Below are positions 1 to 8,238 of a stretch of DNA of 64,000 nucleotides, in pieces (within the stretch, counting starts at the first letter, position 1; every line of letters starts with the position of its first letter). The position numbers and the translations under genes are program-made. A model generated the notes under the pieces. The model ran no database searches. It saw nothing but the letters and a program-made list of their open reading frames with translations, and was not told where the DNA came from. The DNA is taken from contig NZ_JAMQKB010000008.1 of NCBI RefSeq assembly GCF_028416575.1, positions 81,578-145,577 of the forward strand. The letters are read 5' to 3'. The stretch is from Terrihalobacillus insolitus (lineage in GTDB: Bacteria > Bacillota > Bacilli > Bacillales > Amphibacillaceae).

Positions 1-199
1 GTACAAGCATCGTAGTAATGATATACTGTCTTTTTGTCGAATTGGCAAAGGAGGTATTATCAATAATGGATGTTAAAAGGAACAGTTTGTCTTCATCAAT
101 CACTGGGTTTTTAACATACTTTTCCAAATAAGAATGCTGTATTTCTTCTTCTATTTCTTTTTTAATTTGTTTGAGTTCTGTTAATAATATATGCACCAT
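1..199 (-). CDS. hepS: Heptaprenyl diphosphate synthase component I (HepS), N-terminal part
   Basis: Only the first 66 codons lie in the window; the gene runs off the left edge. The translation has the HepS-like stretch KNPVIDEDKLFLL after an SYLEKY segment, aligning by eye with B. subtilis HepS, which also has a P.IDEDKLLLF segment at this place. HepS is the non-catalytic subunit that pairs with HepT to make the C35 side chain of menaquinone-7. The ATG at 199 follows a GGGGG-containing ribosome site. In B. subtilis mtrA and mtrB lie between hbs and hepS; here nothing coding separates them. Confidence 0.8.
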   Translation of the reverse strand, partial: MVHILLTELKQIKKEIEEEIQHSYLEKYVKNPVIDEDKLFLLTSIIDNTSFANSTKRQYIITTMLV

Positions 200-238
200 T
201 TAACCCCCTACCCCAATAACCATAACGAATTACAATTA

Positions 239-244
239 ATTATA
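239..244 (-). promoter_or_regulatory. Probable extended -10 promoter for hepS
   Basis: The minus strand reads TGCTATAAT, an extended -10 element about 40 bases before the hepS ATG. No good -35 hexamer lies at 17 bases, which extended -10 promoters tolerate. The rest of 200-436 shows no open reading frame or clear structure; it is where mtrA/mtrB would sit in B. subtilis. Confidence 0.4.
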
Positions 245-436
245 GCATAAACATGCATGGTTCGTCTCACTACAAAGTAAATCTTACACTTCCACTGTTG
301 TAACTCACCATGACTTATCTGAATGAATTCTCGTATTATACCGCTTCTCATAAGCCTTCTCTTCATACTATTACGTATTTCCTTATTAATGTCAAAGATG
401 TACGCTTGTCATTTACGCATGTAGATAAAAGGTAAG

Positions 437-471
437 CAAAAAAAAAGAGTGCTCAATAGCACCCTTTTTTT
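437..471 (-). terminator. Rho-independent terminator of hbs
   Basis: On the minus strand GGGTGCT-ATTG-AGCACTC forms a 7-bp stem followed by a run of nine T, 15 bases after the hbs stop codon. Confidence 0.85.
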
Positions 472-485
472 GCCCATATGTAAAA

Positions 486-758
486 CTATTTTACAGTATC
501 TTTTAGGGCTTTTCCTGGTTTAAAAGCTGGAACTTTGCTTGCAGCTATTTCGATTTCATCTCCTGTTTGAGGGTTACGACCTTTGCGAGCAGCACGCTCA
601 CGTACCTCGAAGTTTCCAAAACCGATCAACTGTACCTTTTCACCATTTTTTAGTGAATCCATGATAGATTCAAAAACTGCATCTACAGCCTTCGTTGCGT
701 CCTTCTTTGAAATTTCGCTTTTTTCAGCTACTGTATTAATTAGATCTGTCTTGTTCAT
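486..758 (-). CDS. hbs: DNA-binding protein HU
   Basis: A 90-residue HU protein that bends and compacts the nucleoid as a homodimer. It starts MNKTDLI, contains the [19 protein letters not shown] signature of the beta-arm region (about residues 44-62) and ends with the basic FKPGKALKD tail. Length equals B. subtilis HBsu. An upstream in-frame extension exists, but the ATG at 758 is preceded by GGAGGAGGTGAATGTC, an excellent ribosome site that fixes the start. It is monocistronic with its own promoter and terminator, between spoIVA and hepS as in B. subtilis. Confidence 0.97.
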   Translation of the reverse strand: MNKTDLINTVAEKSEISKKDATKAVDAVFESIMDSLKNGEKVQLIGFGNFEVRERAARKGRNPQTGDEIEIAASKVPAFKPGKALKDTVK

Positions 759-875
759 GACATTCACCTCCTCCCAATATGTATCATTCTTTTCGAACAA
801 GTGGTAGTCACCTATCATTTGTTCCCTTTTTTGTTTTTTATAAACTGTGTCATCATTTAATTGGTGACATGGCTT

Positions 876-904
876 ATAATAACCGAGTTGAAGCGGAAAT
901 TCAA
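876..904 (-). promoter_or_regulatory. Sigma-A-type promoter of hbs
   Basis: The minus strand has TTGAAT, 17 bases, then TATTAT. The -10 lies about 118 bases before the hbs ATG, leaving a long 5' leader. The remaining part of 759-1050 shows no gene. Confidence 0.5.
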
Positions 905-1041
905 CAAAAATCAGCAATTATCGTTAAATTTTCTTTAACTACCAAATATTACCCAAGCTTTATTGTACATGAATCGTAACATAGTGCGTAACGTTATGCA
1001 AGCGTGTTCAACAATTGGTACAAAAGGAATACGACAAAAAC

Positions 1042-1075
1042 CCAAAACAAAAAGCGGCCTGAAAATCAGCCGCTA
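1042..1075 (-). terminator. Terminator overlapping the spoIVA stop
   Basis: On the minus strand AGCGG-CTGA-TTT-TCAG-GCCGCT folds into a stem with one bulged base and is followed by a T-rich tract. The hairpin includes the TAG stop codon of spoIVA. Confidence 0.75.
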
Positions 1076-2551
1076 AAGTATAATTGCGATGAGTCCACCT
1101 GAGCCTTCATTAATAATCCGCTCAAGTGTTTCTTTTAATTTATATCGTGCGTTTTCTGGCATAAGTGAAAGTTTTGCTTGAATTCCTTCTCTAACAATGG
1201 AGCTCAAAGACCGACCAAATATGTCAGACTCCCAAATGGATAATGGGTCCTCTTCAAAATCTTGCATTAGATAACGAACAAGCTCTTCACTTTGTTTTTC
1301 TGTGCCAATAATCGGGGCAAATTCTGATTCTACTTCCACCTTTACCATATGGATTGAGGGTGCAACTGCCTTTAACCTCACACCAAAGCGTGAACCCTGA
1401 CGTATGATTTCTGGCTCATCTAGTTCCATATCATACAAGGAAGGGGCTGCAATCCCATATCCGGTTTGCTTGACCATTTGTAATGCATCGGATACTTGGT
1501 CATATTCTCTTTTAGCAAACGCAAAATCTTGCATCAGCTGTAGTAAGTGATCCTTGCCACGTATTTCCTCTCCGACTATTTCCTTTAGTACTTGATCATA
1601 AAGATAATCAGGTGCTTGCAAATCGATTTCTGCTACCCCTTCACCCATTTCCATGCCAGACAAATTTGCTTCTTCAATATAATCATATTCATCAAAGTAA
1701 CCGACTACACGATCGACATCTCGTAATCGTTTAATGTCCTTAACTGTCTCTTGAATGGCCACTTGATAATTTTCTCTTAACCAATGATTCTCGTTTAAGA
1801 CCATAACCCAGCTCGGTAAGTTTACATTTACTTCAAGTACCGGGAATTCGTACAATGCTTCACGCAATACATTGTACACGTCATGCTCACTCATACTTTC
1901 TACACTCATTGCTAGTACAGGAATATCGTATTTTTCAACAAGTTCCTGTCGTAATAGCTCCGTTTCTTGGTGGTGTGGCTGAACAGAATTGACAACCATG
2001 ATAAAGGGCTTTCCTACTTCCTTAAGTTCTTCAACCACTCGTTCCTCTGCATCAACGTAATCATTTCTTTCGATTTCTCCTATTGAACCATCCGTCGTTA
2101 CTACAACCCCAATGGTAGAATGCTCTTGGATGACCTTTCTTGTTCCTATTTCTGCTGCATCATGAAACGGAATTGGTTCCTCATACCATGGCGTATTAAT
2201 CATTCTTGGGCCATCATCATCTTCAAATCCTTTTGCACCATTAACTGTATACCCAACACAATCTACAACTCGAACATTTACATCAAGTCCATCACCGACA
2301 TGAACAGATACGGCTTGATTTGGTACGAATTTTGGCTCTGTTGTCATAATTGTTCTTCCCGCAGCACTTTGTGGGAGTTCATCTTGGGCCCTTGCTCTTT
2401 CTCCTTCATCTTCAATGTTTGGTAAAACCACCTGCTCCATAAATTTTTTAATAAAGGTTGATTTTCCAGTTCGTACTGCACCAACTACGCCTAAGTAAAT
2501 ATCTCCATTTGTCCGTTTCGAGATATCTTTAAAAATATCTACTCTTTCCAA
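1073..2551 (-). CDS. spoIVA: Stage IV sporulation protein A, coat morphogenetic ATPase
   Basis: SpoIVA polymerises with ATP on the outer forespore membrane and forms the basement layer of the spore coat; SpoVM anchors it. The N-terminal P-loop GAVRTGKST (about residues 22-30 from the chosen start), the DCVGYTVNGA segment and the family C-terminus are all present. An ATG 51 bases further upstream is possible, but TTG at 2551 lies behind GGGAGGGGATCG and gives 492 residues, exactly the B. subtilis length, beginning MERVDIFKDI. It is a single gene with a sigma-E promoter upstream and a terminator at its stop. Confidence 0.97.
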   Translation of the reverse strand: MERVDIFKDISKRTNGDIYLGVVGAVRTGKSTFIKKFMEQVVLPNIEDEGERARAQDELPQSAAGRTIMTTEPKFVPNQAVSVHVGDGLDVNVRVVDCVGYTVNGAKGFEDDDGPRMINTPWYEEPIPFHDAAEIGTRKVIQEHSTIGVVVTTDGSIGEIERNDYVDAEERVVEELKEVGKPFIMVVNSVQPHHQETELLRQELVEKYDIPVLAMSVESMSEHDVYNVLREALYEFPVLEVNVNLPSWVMVLNENHWLRENYQVAIQETVKDIKRLRDVDRVVGYFDEYDYIEEANLSGMEMGEGVAEIDLQAPDYLYDQVLKEIVGEEIRGKDHLLQLMQDFAFAKREYDQVSDALQMVKQTGYGIAAPSLYDMELDEPEIIRQGSRFGVRLKAVAPSIHMVKVEVESEFAPIIGTEKQSEELVRYLMQDFEEDPLSIWESDIFGRSLSSIVREGIQAKLSLMPENARYKLKETLERIINEGSGGLIAIIL

Positions 2552-2606
2552 ACGATCCCCTCCCGATCTACTTCGCCATTTATCATTACGAATCATTGAC
2601 ATTATG

Positions 2607-2636
2607 ATTCTATGACGTTGTCCAGTTAAAATATGA
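2607..2636 (-). promoter_or_regulatory. Sigma-E-type promoter of spoIVA
   Basis: The minus strand reads TCATATT, 15 bases, CATAGAAT. This fits the mother-cell sigma-E consensus (KMATATT, 14-15 bases, CATAYAHT) with one mismatch, and spoIVA is a known sigma-E gene in B. subtilis. Confidence 0.65.
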
Positions 2637-2744
2637 CTTGTTTATTAGGAAAAGCATAAAAAGTTTGTATTTTCGTTCCTATTTCTACTTTTCCTATTAA
2701 AAACCAGTTAACACTTTTGCCCAACGTAACAATAATAGGATAGG

Positions 2745-2787
2745 AAAAAGAAAAAATCCCTCGCCACATTATATGCGGCGAGGGATC
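2745..2787 (-). terminator. Terminator downstream of yphF
   Basis: A perfect 10-bp stem ATCCCTCGCC / GGCGAGGGAT is followed on the minus strand by six T, a C and five more T, 58 bases after the yphF stop. Confidence 0.85.
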
Positions 2788-2844
2788 TAGTATTCCGAAA
2801 TTTTTCTTGTTTTGATCCATTATTATAAGGTATACGGTTACCAA

Positions 2845-3576
2845 TTATTCGTTTTTAAGTGGAATGGGTTCTCCATCTTTAATCGTGTACGGCAAAGAAT
2901 ATGCAGGCACGAATGGCGCATTATCTGCCAATATATATCGAATATCATCACCATTTTTATAATTGTGTTTATACTCATTTAAGTATTTGAAAAGATCCTT
3001 ACTGTAATCAATCAGCAAATTTCCTTGTGTATCAAATACAACTGGTAAATTCCTTTGGGTATAGGGGCTTTCAACATAAGGTAATGCATCTAATCCTAGC
3101 TTTTCGTAATTTATTTGGTACACACCATCATCGATTTCCTTACCAAATGGTGGATAAATGTTTTTGTTACGATAGATGTTTACCCTTTGTTGTAGACTTC
3201 TTAGCTTTTCGGCAATCCTCAAATCAATTAACTTCACTGTAGGGTTCTGCTCAGGATAAATCAATACGTATTGGTAGATTCCCCCATTTTCAAATGCATT
3301 GCCTGGAATGGACTGGATTAAATTTTGTTCCTTTAATGCAGTAAAGTCAATCACATATTTCAAAAAAATAGGGGTATCTTGTTCTTTTGTTTTGATCGGT
3401 ACAAGGCCATTTGTATTCTCTCTATATGTATCAACTGCATCTTGTACCATGCTTAACTGCGCATCGTTTGGCATCTGATTTTTTGAAAGCCTTTCCTTAG
3501 GGTAGAGACATCCGCTTAGCAGTAACAGTAGTAAAAGAAGGCTCAAAAGCGTGATATAAGTTCGTTGGTAAAACAT
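2845..3576 (-). CDS. yphF: YphF-like lipoprotein
   Basis: This 243-residue predicted lipoprotein has a hydrophobic leucine-rich signal (about residues 5-20) ending in the lipobox LSGC, so it should be anchored to the outer face of the membrane. The mature part is hydrophilic with no motif I recognise. Length and position next to yphE and gpsA match B. subtilis YphF, whose role is unknown. An ATG 33 bases upstream exists, but the ATG at 3576 follows AGGAGGAAGAAACAA and is the better start. It has its own terminator. Confidence 0.8.
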   Translation of the reverse strand: MFYQRTYITLLSLLLLLLLLSGCLYPKERLSKNQMPNDAQLSMVQDAVDTYRENTNGLVPIKTKEQDTPIFLKYVIDFTALKEQNLIQSIPGNAFENGGIYQYVLIYPEQNPTVKLIDLRIAEKLRSLQQRVNIYRNKNIYPPFGKEIDDGVYQINYEKLGLDALPYVESPYTQRNLPVVFDTQGNLLIDYSKDLFKYLNEYKHNYKNGDDIRYILADNAPFVPAYSLPYTIKDGEPIPLKNE

Positions 3577-3605
3577 TTGTTTCTTCCTCCTAGGTTTGCA
3601 AGTAA

Positions 3606-3803
3606 TCATGATGTAGGGCCGCTAATAACGATATAAAAAATTATCAGTCCTCCTACAATTAGGAAGAGATAGGCGAAAATTGCAACAACTACAGCAAATA
3701 TTCCTTTCAGTTTGTATCTGCTTAAAAGAATGAGACCAATAGATATAAACAAAAAAATCATTCCAGCAAAAGATATGTACATTTTTAACATAGATTCCGA
3801 CAT
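3606..3803 (-). CDS. yphE: YphE-like small membrane protein (DUF2768)
   Basis: A 65-residue protein with two hydrophobic helices (about residues 7-28 and 36-59) separated by a basic SRYKLKG loop, matching the DUF2768/YphE family in size, sequence pattern and place. The function is unknown. The start ATG at 3803 follows AAGGAGTGGTACT; an upstream ATG lacks a ribosome site. It ends 29 bases before yphF and is probably cotranscribed with it. Confidence 0.75.
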   Translation of the reverse strand: MSESMLKMYISFAGMIFLFISIGLILLSRYKLKGIFAVVVAIFAYLFLIVGGLIIFYIVISGPTS

Positions 3804-3942
3804 AGTACCACTCCTTACGTCCAGGGGCTTTGTCCATTTTTTTAGATAAAAGGTTGTAGTATCCATTAAATCCCTGTTGGATACTTCTCTACTTCCACTT
3901 TAGCCTTTCATCACACAAATAGTATAACATATCTCTTTTTTA

Positions 3943-3961
3943 GTGCATGTTCAAACAACCT
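3943..3961. repeat. Fused-end remnant of the MITE-like element
   Basis: GTGCATGTTCAAACAACCT joins one terminus (GTGCgTGTTC) to the other (GAACAACCTc) of the element described at 17917 and 26847, with the interior gone. Confidence 0.45.
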
Positions 3962-3965
3962 ACAC

Positions 3966-4003
3966 AATAAAAACCGAGATGGAAGGGGCAATCTCCACCT
4001 CGG
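3966..4003 (-). terminator. Terminator of the spoVIF-like gene
   Basis: On the minus strand CCGAGGTGGA and TCCATCTCGG pair around a ten-base loop (one G-T pair) and are followed by five T, about 97 bases after the gene. Confidence 0.7.
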
Positions 4004-4100
4004 TAATGACTAAACAATACCCCAAAGCAACCCTAAATGAATGCTTGTGCGATTTATTCTATGCGAAAGAGCAATGTTTTGTATCCTCAAAAGCCTAGTA

Positions 4101-4364
4101 TTAGTTATTTTCAAACAATTTACTCAAAGAACTAAAATCGGATGGTACGTTGTTATTCGTAATCGTATCAACTAAGGTATCTTCTTTTTCCTTGGAAATT
4201 GGTTGATTTGCCATTTCTGATAGATTTCTAACAAGATTACGAACGGTTTCATCATTGGATAAATCGGCATCCCCCAATGAGTCCACTATACTTAAAAGGT
4301 CATCTGGTTTCATATCGGTACTGCTTTGAATATGGTCGAACATGTCTTTCTGTGATCCACTCAC
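4101..4364 (-). CDS. Stage VI sporulation protein F family protein
   Basis: An 87-residue acidic, soluble protein. The segment ETVRNLVRNLSEMANQPISK followed by EKEDTLVDTI and VPSDF matches the SpoVIF (YjcC) family, a late mother-cell factor in B. subtilis that influences coat assembly through GerE. In B. subtilis spoVIF lies elsewhere on the chromosome; here it sits between yphE and gpsA. The GTG start at 4364 follows GGAGGACTTGAC. It has its own terminator. The family call is by residue pattern only. Confidence 0.75.
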   Translation of the reverse strand: MSGSQKDMFDHIQSSTDMKPDDLLSIVDSLGDADLSNDETVRNLVRNLSEMANQPISKEKEDTLVDTITNNNVPSDFSSLSKLFENN

Positions 4365-4485
4365 GTCAAGTCCTCCTTGCCTATTTCATTCAAAATAGTA
4401 TATGCACGAAGGATGAATAAGTGTATAAAGAGCGCACATAAATGGATGTCAAATGATAATTGTTGCCTGATTACGAACTTATATA

Positions 4486-4704
4486 GAGGATGTTCAAAAA
4501 GTCACCAAATGATAAGCTACGCATCTCGGGGCCACACGATGTGGGTCATGCAGGCGTTGCCACAGGACGTGGCGGTCTTAGCCTGTATTCCTTAAAAGGC
4601 TCGTTCTTCCGGTCCTCATGTAGGGAAAGCCTACACTGCGGTCCTCAGAAGCATCGCCGCCTCGACCTGCTTGCTTCTAATTTGCCGACTTTTTGAACAC
4701 GAAC
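4486..4704 (-). mobile_element. MITE-like repeat element, copy A (219 bp)
   Basis: Termini are inverted: GAGGATGTTCAAAAAGTC at the left and GACTTTTTGAACACGAAC at the right. The element is flanked by the 7-bp direct repeat TTATATA, inside a longer 16-bp direct identity. It shares both termini plus about 25 bases of internal sequence at each end with copies B and C, but its centre is about 65 bp longer and different. It carries no convincing gene. It is oriented opposite to B and C and lies directly after the gpsA stop; removing it restores the same gpsA stop codon. Confidence 0.75.
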
Positions 4705-5745
4705 TTATATAGAGTATCGATTTGTTAAAATATGTGAGAGATCCTCCATTTCATGTCTTCTATCACGATTCATAAGCTGATCCACCATATCTTTCGAATT
4801 CTTTTGTTTAAACAAAATTTGATAAATACCAGCTGTAATGGGCATATCAATGTGTTGCTTTCTTGCAAACTCATATGCAGCTTTCGTTGTCCGAACGCCT
4901 TCTACGACCATTCCCATTTGTTCTAATACATCATCAAGCTTGTTTCCTTTTCCAAGCAAGTTACCTGCTCTCCAATTCCTGCTATGTACACTTGTACAAG
5001 TAACAATTAAATCACCGACACCAGAAAGACCAATAAAGGTTAACGGGTTTGCGCCCATTTTTGTTCCTAGTCGAGCTATTTCAGCAAGACCTCTCGTCAT
5101 GAGAGCAGCTTTTGCATTATCTCCATAACCGAGTCCATCAGAAATCCCTGCACCAAGAGCAATAATATTTTTTAATGCGCCGCCAAGCTCGACTCCAATG
5201 ACATCTGGACTCGTGTACACACGGAAATTTTCATTTATAAATAAATCCTGTATCTTTTTTGCTTCTGACAGAGAAACGGAAGAGGACGTTAGTGTTGTTG
5301 GCTGTCTTGCACCAACTTCTTCCGCATGACTTGGGCCTGATAAAACAACAATATCATTGTACAGATGTCTAGGCATTTCTTCAGCAATCATCTCGGACAC
5401 ACGTTTCAGTGATCCTGGTTCTATCCCTTTAGTAGCATGAATTAATGTTATCTTATTTTCCAACACGTTTGCTAATTGCTGGCAGACTTCACGTATTGCT
5501 TTCGTTGGAATCACAATAACAACACTTGATACATCTCTAATTGCTTCCTGCATATCGTGGTATACCTTCACATTCTTTGGAAACACAACGTTAGGAAGGT
5601 ATTTTTTATTTTCTCGAGTTGCATTGATTGATTCTGCTTGAACCTGATTATGCGTCCACAGGCGAACATCATGCTCATTATCTGCTAACACTAAGGAAAG
5701 AGCTGTTCCCCAACTACCAGCACCTAATACTGCAATTTTTTCCAT
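4705..5745 (-). CDS. gpsA: NAD(P)H-dependent glycerol-3-phosphate dehydrogenase
   Basis: GpsA reduces dihydroxyacetone phosphate to sn-glycerol-3-phosphate, the backbone of membrane phospholipids. The 346-residue protein has the Rossmann motif GAGSWGTALS (residues 7-16), the SGPSHAEEV segment, and the substrate-site region GGALKNIIALGAGISDGLG. Its length is normal. It starts at ATG 5745 behind AAGGAGCGTTTAAT, 12 bases after der, with which it forms an operon as in B. subtilis. Its stop overlaps the direct repeat of repeat copy A, but the protein end is not altered by the insertion. Confidence 0.97.
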   Translation of the reverse strand: MEKIAVLGAGSWGTALSLVLADNEHDVRLWTHNQVQAESINATRENKKYLPNVVFPKNVKVYHDMQEAIRDVSSVVIVIPTKAIREVCQQLANVLENKITLIHATKGIEPGSLKRVSEMIAEEMPRHLYNDIVVLSGPSHAEEVGARQPTTLTSSSVSLSEAKKIQDLFINENFRVYTSPDVIGVELGGALKNIIALGAGISDGLGYGDNAKAALMTRGLAEIARLGTKMGANPLTFIGLSGVGDLIVTCTSVHSRNWRAGNLLGKGNKLDDVLEQMGMVVEGVRTTKAAYEFARKQHIDMPITAGIYQILFKQKNSKDMVDQLMNRDRRHEMEDLSHILTNRYSI

Positions 5746-5757
5746 ATTAAACGCTCC

Positions 5758-7068
5758 TTACCCTCTTTTTCTGGCGAATATTTTAATAGGTGTTCCTTCA
5801 AATCCAAAAGCTTCTCTAATTCGGTTCTCCAGAAACCTTTCATAGGAAAAGTGTAAAAGTTCAGGGTCATTCACAAATACGACAAAGCTTGGTGGTTTCA
5901 CGGATACTTGTGTTGCATATAAAATTTTCAAACGTTGCCCCTTAATGGTCGGAGTCGGATTCATTGCAAGGGCATCCATAATGACATCATTCAGCACGTT
6001 CGTTTGGACACGTTTTGCATGGTTCTCACTTGCTTCTAATACTTTCGGGATAAGCGTATGCGTACGTTTTCTCGTTAACGCAGAGAGAAAAACAATTGGT
6101 GCATAATCTAAAAATAAAAAATGTGCTCTGATTTTTTCCTCAAATTCTTTCATGGCCTTTTCATTCGATTCAACAGTATCCCATTTGTTTACGACAATCA
6201 CAACTGCTTTTCCAGCATCATGGGCATAGCCGGCAATTTTTTTATCTTGTTCAATAATACCCGTTTCCGCATCAATTAATGTGAGGACTACATCCGATCG
6301 TTCAATCGCCTTTAATGCACGTAGGATGCTATATTTCTCCGTTGTTTCATAAATCTTTCCTCTTTTGCGCATTCCTGCTGTATCGATTATAACAAAATCT
6401 CGGTCATCTTTATTGAATGGGGTATCAACCGCATCTCTTGTTGTACCAGCAATATCACTCACAATAACACGTTCTTGATTCAACAATGCATTAACGAGCG
6501 ACGATTTTCCAACGTTTGGCCTGCCAATTAAACTAAAATATATTGTATCGTCGTCATCAGGTGTTTGATCAAGTTCAGGAAAATGTTGAACTACTGCATC
6601 TAACAAGTCACCAAGCCCTAAGCTATGTGTACCGGAAATAGGGTATGGTTCACCAAATCCCAATGAATAAAATTCGTATATATTTTCCCTCATCTCAGGG
6701 TTATCCACTTTGTTAACGGCTAGTACTACGGGCTTATTTGATTTGTATAATATTTTTGCAACTTCCTCATCTGCAGCCGTAATCCCGTCTCTTCCATTTA
6801 CGATAAATATAATGACGTCCGCTTCATTCATTGCAACTTCGGCCTGTTCACGCATTTGTACGAGTAATGGTTCGTCACTTAACTCAATTCCACCGGTGTC
6901 GATCAAATTAAAAGTGGTTGTAAGCCATTCGACTTGAGCATAAATCCGATCACGGGTTATACCTGGAACATCTTCTACAATCGAAATGCGTTCTCCTACA
7001 AGTCGATTAAAGATGGTTGATTTTCCCACATTTGGTCTACCTACTACTGCTACTACTGATTTCCTCAT
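5758..7068 (-). CDS. der: Ribosome biogenesis GTPase Der (EngA)
   Basis: Der is a tandem GTPase needed for maturation of the 50S subunit. Two G domains are visible, each with a P-loop (GRPNVGKST near residue 10 and GRPNVGKSS near 183), DTGG/DTAG G3 motifs and NKVD/NKWD G4 motifs, followed by a KH-like C-terminal domain. Starting at the ATG at 7068 gives 436 residues, the B. subtilis length; an ATG 21 bases upstream has a poorer ribosome site. Operon with gpsA. Confidence 0.97.
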   Translation of the reverse strand: MRKSVVAVVGRPNVGKSTIFNRLVGERISIVEDVPGITRDRIYAQVEWLTTTFNLIDTGGIELSDEPLLVQMREQAEVAMNEADVIIFIVNGRDGITAADEEVAKILYKSNKPVVLAVNKVDNPEMRENIYEFYSLGFGEPYPISGTHSLGLGDLLDAVVQHFPELDQTPDDDDTIYFSLIGRPNVGKSSLVNALLNQERVIVSDIAGTTRDAVDTPFNKDDRDFVIIDTAGMRKRGKIYETTEKYSILRALKAIERSDVVLTLIDAETGIIEQDKKIAGYAHDAGKAVVIVVNKWDTVESNEKAMKEFEEKIRAHFLFLDYAPIVFLSALTRKRTHTLIPKVLEASENHAKRVQTNVLNDVIMDALAMNPTPTIKGQRLKILYATQVSVKPPSFVVFVNDPELLHFSYERFLENRIREAFGFEGTPIKIFARKRG

Positions 7069-7164
7069 GAAAGGTACATCCTTTCTCATACTTAAAGTAA
7101 CCTTAACTTTATCATTCTAGCAAAAGAGGGTATTTTAAACAAATATAATTTGGAGCGAAACGTT

Positions 7165-7350
7165 CTAATGCTTTACAATAATATACATTTCTTCACTAAG
7201 TGCATGGCTAATCCCATCCATAATAGCTTCAATGTCTGTTGCAACTTGATCCATTTCCTGTTTATCTTCACACAGAAAAATAGGAGCACCACCATCTACT
7301 TTTTGCTTGTTCGTTGTAATAACAGCAAGTATCATCTTTTCAATTTTCAT
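7165..7350 (-). CDS. YIEGIA capping-complex subunit-like small protein
   Basis: A 61-residue protein (MKIEKMILAVITTNKQ...) whose ATG directly follows the stop of the YIEGIA gene. It has an acidic centre (LCEDKQEMDQVATDIEAIMD) and no membrane segment. Sequence pattern and position match the small family annotated as capping-complex subunit for YIEGIA, found in spore formers. Function is not established. The start is supported by AAAGGGGATGAATAA. Confidence 0.7.
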   Translation of the reverse strand: MKIEKMILAVITTNKQKVDGGAPIFLCEDKQEMDQVATDIEAIMDGISHALSEEMYIIVKH

Positions 7351-8238
7351 TTATTCATCCCCTTTATTTGCCTTTGATTCATTTGGGAGACGTATTGCAT
7401 TTTCAAGAATTGGTACCGAGCCAATCACGAACTTCGCTTTTTCAACATTCCTGTCTTGAGGAAGCACAAAAACACCAATCTTTCCACTTCTTAGGTCTCG
7501 TTTAATTAATGGAACGAGAGCTGGTGTTCCTGAATCTCGATACACGCCCATTATGGTGGATATATCGTGAAGAATGGCCTGTCGTTGACCTAAGTTAGCA
7601 ATTGTAGGTCGTACATTAAAACTTTTCGGTGTTAAAATAAAACCCATTCCATACTCCAGGATTTCTTTTTGTCGATCTGGTATCCCAATATTCATAATAT
7701 AAATATTCCCAATATAGAGCCCAGCACCTTCAAAGTGTATTTCTTCTTGTTCAATATGGACAAGATCCTTCAACTTCCCACCACTCATCAACTTTTTGCT
7801 TATTAGAAAAGTTACGATACTGATCGCAATTGCTGCCCAAATATTATAAATTAAATAGAAAAGCGTCACTAAAAAAGAAGTAAACATGACAATATAGTTT
7901 CTACCTTCAAACGCTACTGCAATTCCTTCTATGTAACTTTTGCCCCGTGAAACAAGCTCATACCCATCAATTTCGGTTAACGTATTTCGTTCCATATTTC
8001 GAACATCTCTGAATTGTGAGGCTGCAATGGTTAAAAAGGTAACGGCAGTAAATTGTTTTTCCATAATAGCTGGTATTGCAACAGACCCAAGTCCAGCGGC
8101 TATAAACCCAAGTGCAATATGGATTATTTTCCCATGGAGATAGGTTGGATATTGTCGGTAATCCGTTCTTAACATAGCGATTCGTGTAAAAGTACCGACT
8201 AATACACCTAACAACATTGGGTATGTATATTCATTCAT
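7351..8238 (-). CDS. yphB: YIEGIA family membrane protein (YphB-like)
   Basis: A 295-residue membrane protein carrying the diagnostic segment SYIEGIAVAFEGRNYIV. Hydrophobic segments lie about residues 7-20, 36-75 and 115-150; the C-terminal half is soluble and has the RQAILHDISTIMG segment. The family is restricted to spore formers and of unknown function. The ATG at 8238 overlaps the yphA stop by 8 bases and follows GGGGTGGACTC. It is coupled to its small partner downstream. Confidence 0.85.
   Translation of the reverse strand: MNEYTYPMLLGVLVGTFTRIAMLRTDYRQYPTYLHGKIIHIALGFIAAGLGSVAIPAIMEKQFTAVTFLTIAASQFRDVRNMERNTLTEIDGYELVSRGKSYIEGIAVAFEGRNYIVMFTSFLVTLFYLIYNIWAAIAISIVTFLISKKLMSGGKLKDLVHIEQEEIHFEGAGLYIGNIYIMNIGIPDRQKEILEYGMGFILTPKSFNVRPTIANLGQRQAILHDISTIMGVYRDSGTPALVPLIKRDLRSGKIGVFVLPQDRNVEKAKFVIGSVPILENAIRLPNESKANKGDE

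Noticed and set aside
2626..2844. 72-residue frame after yphF
   Set aside because: It spans the yphF terminator hairpin and has no recognisable ribosome site.
4377..4696. Frames of 68-72 residues across repeat copy A
   Set aside because: They lie within a non-coding repeat whose other copies do not keep the frames open.
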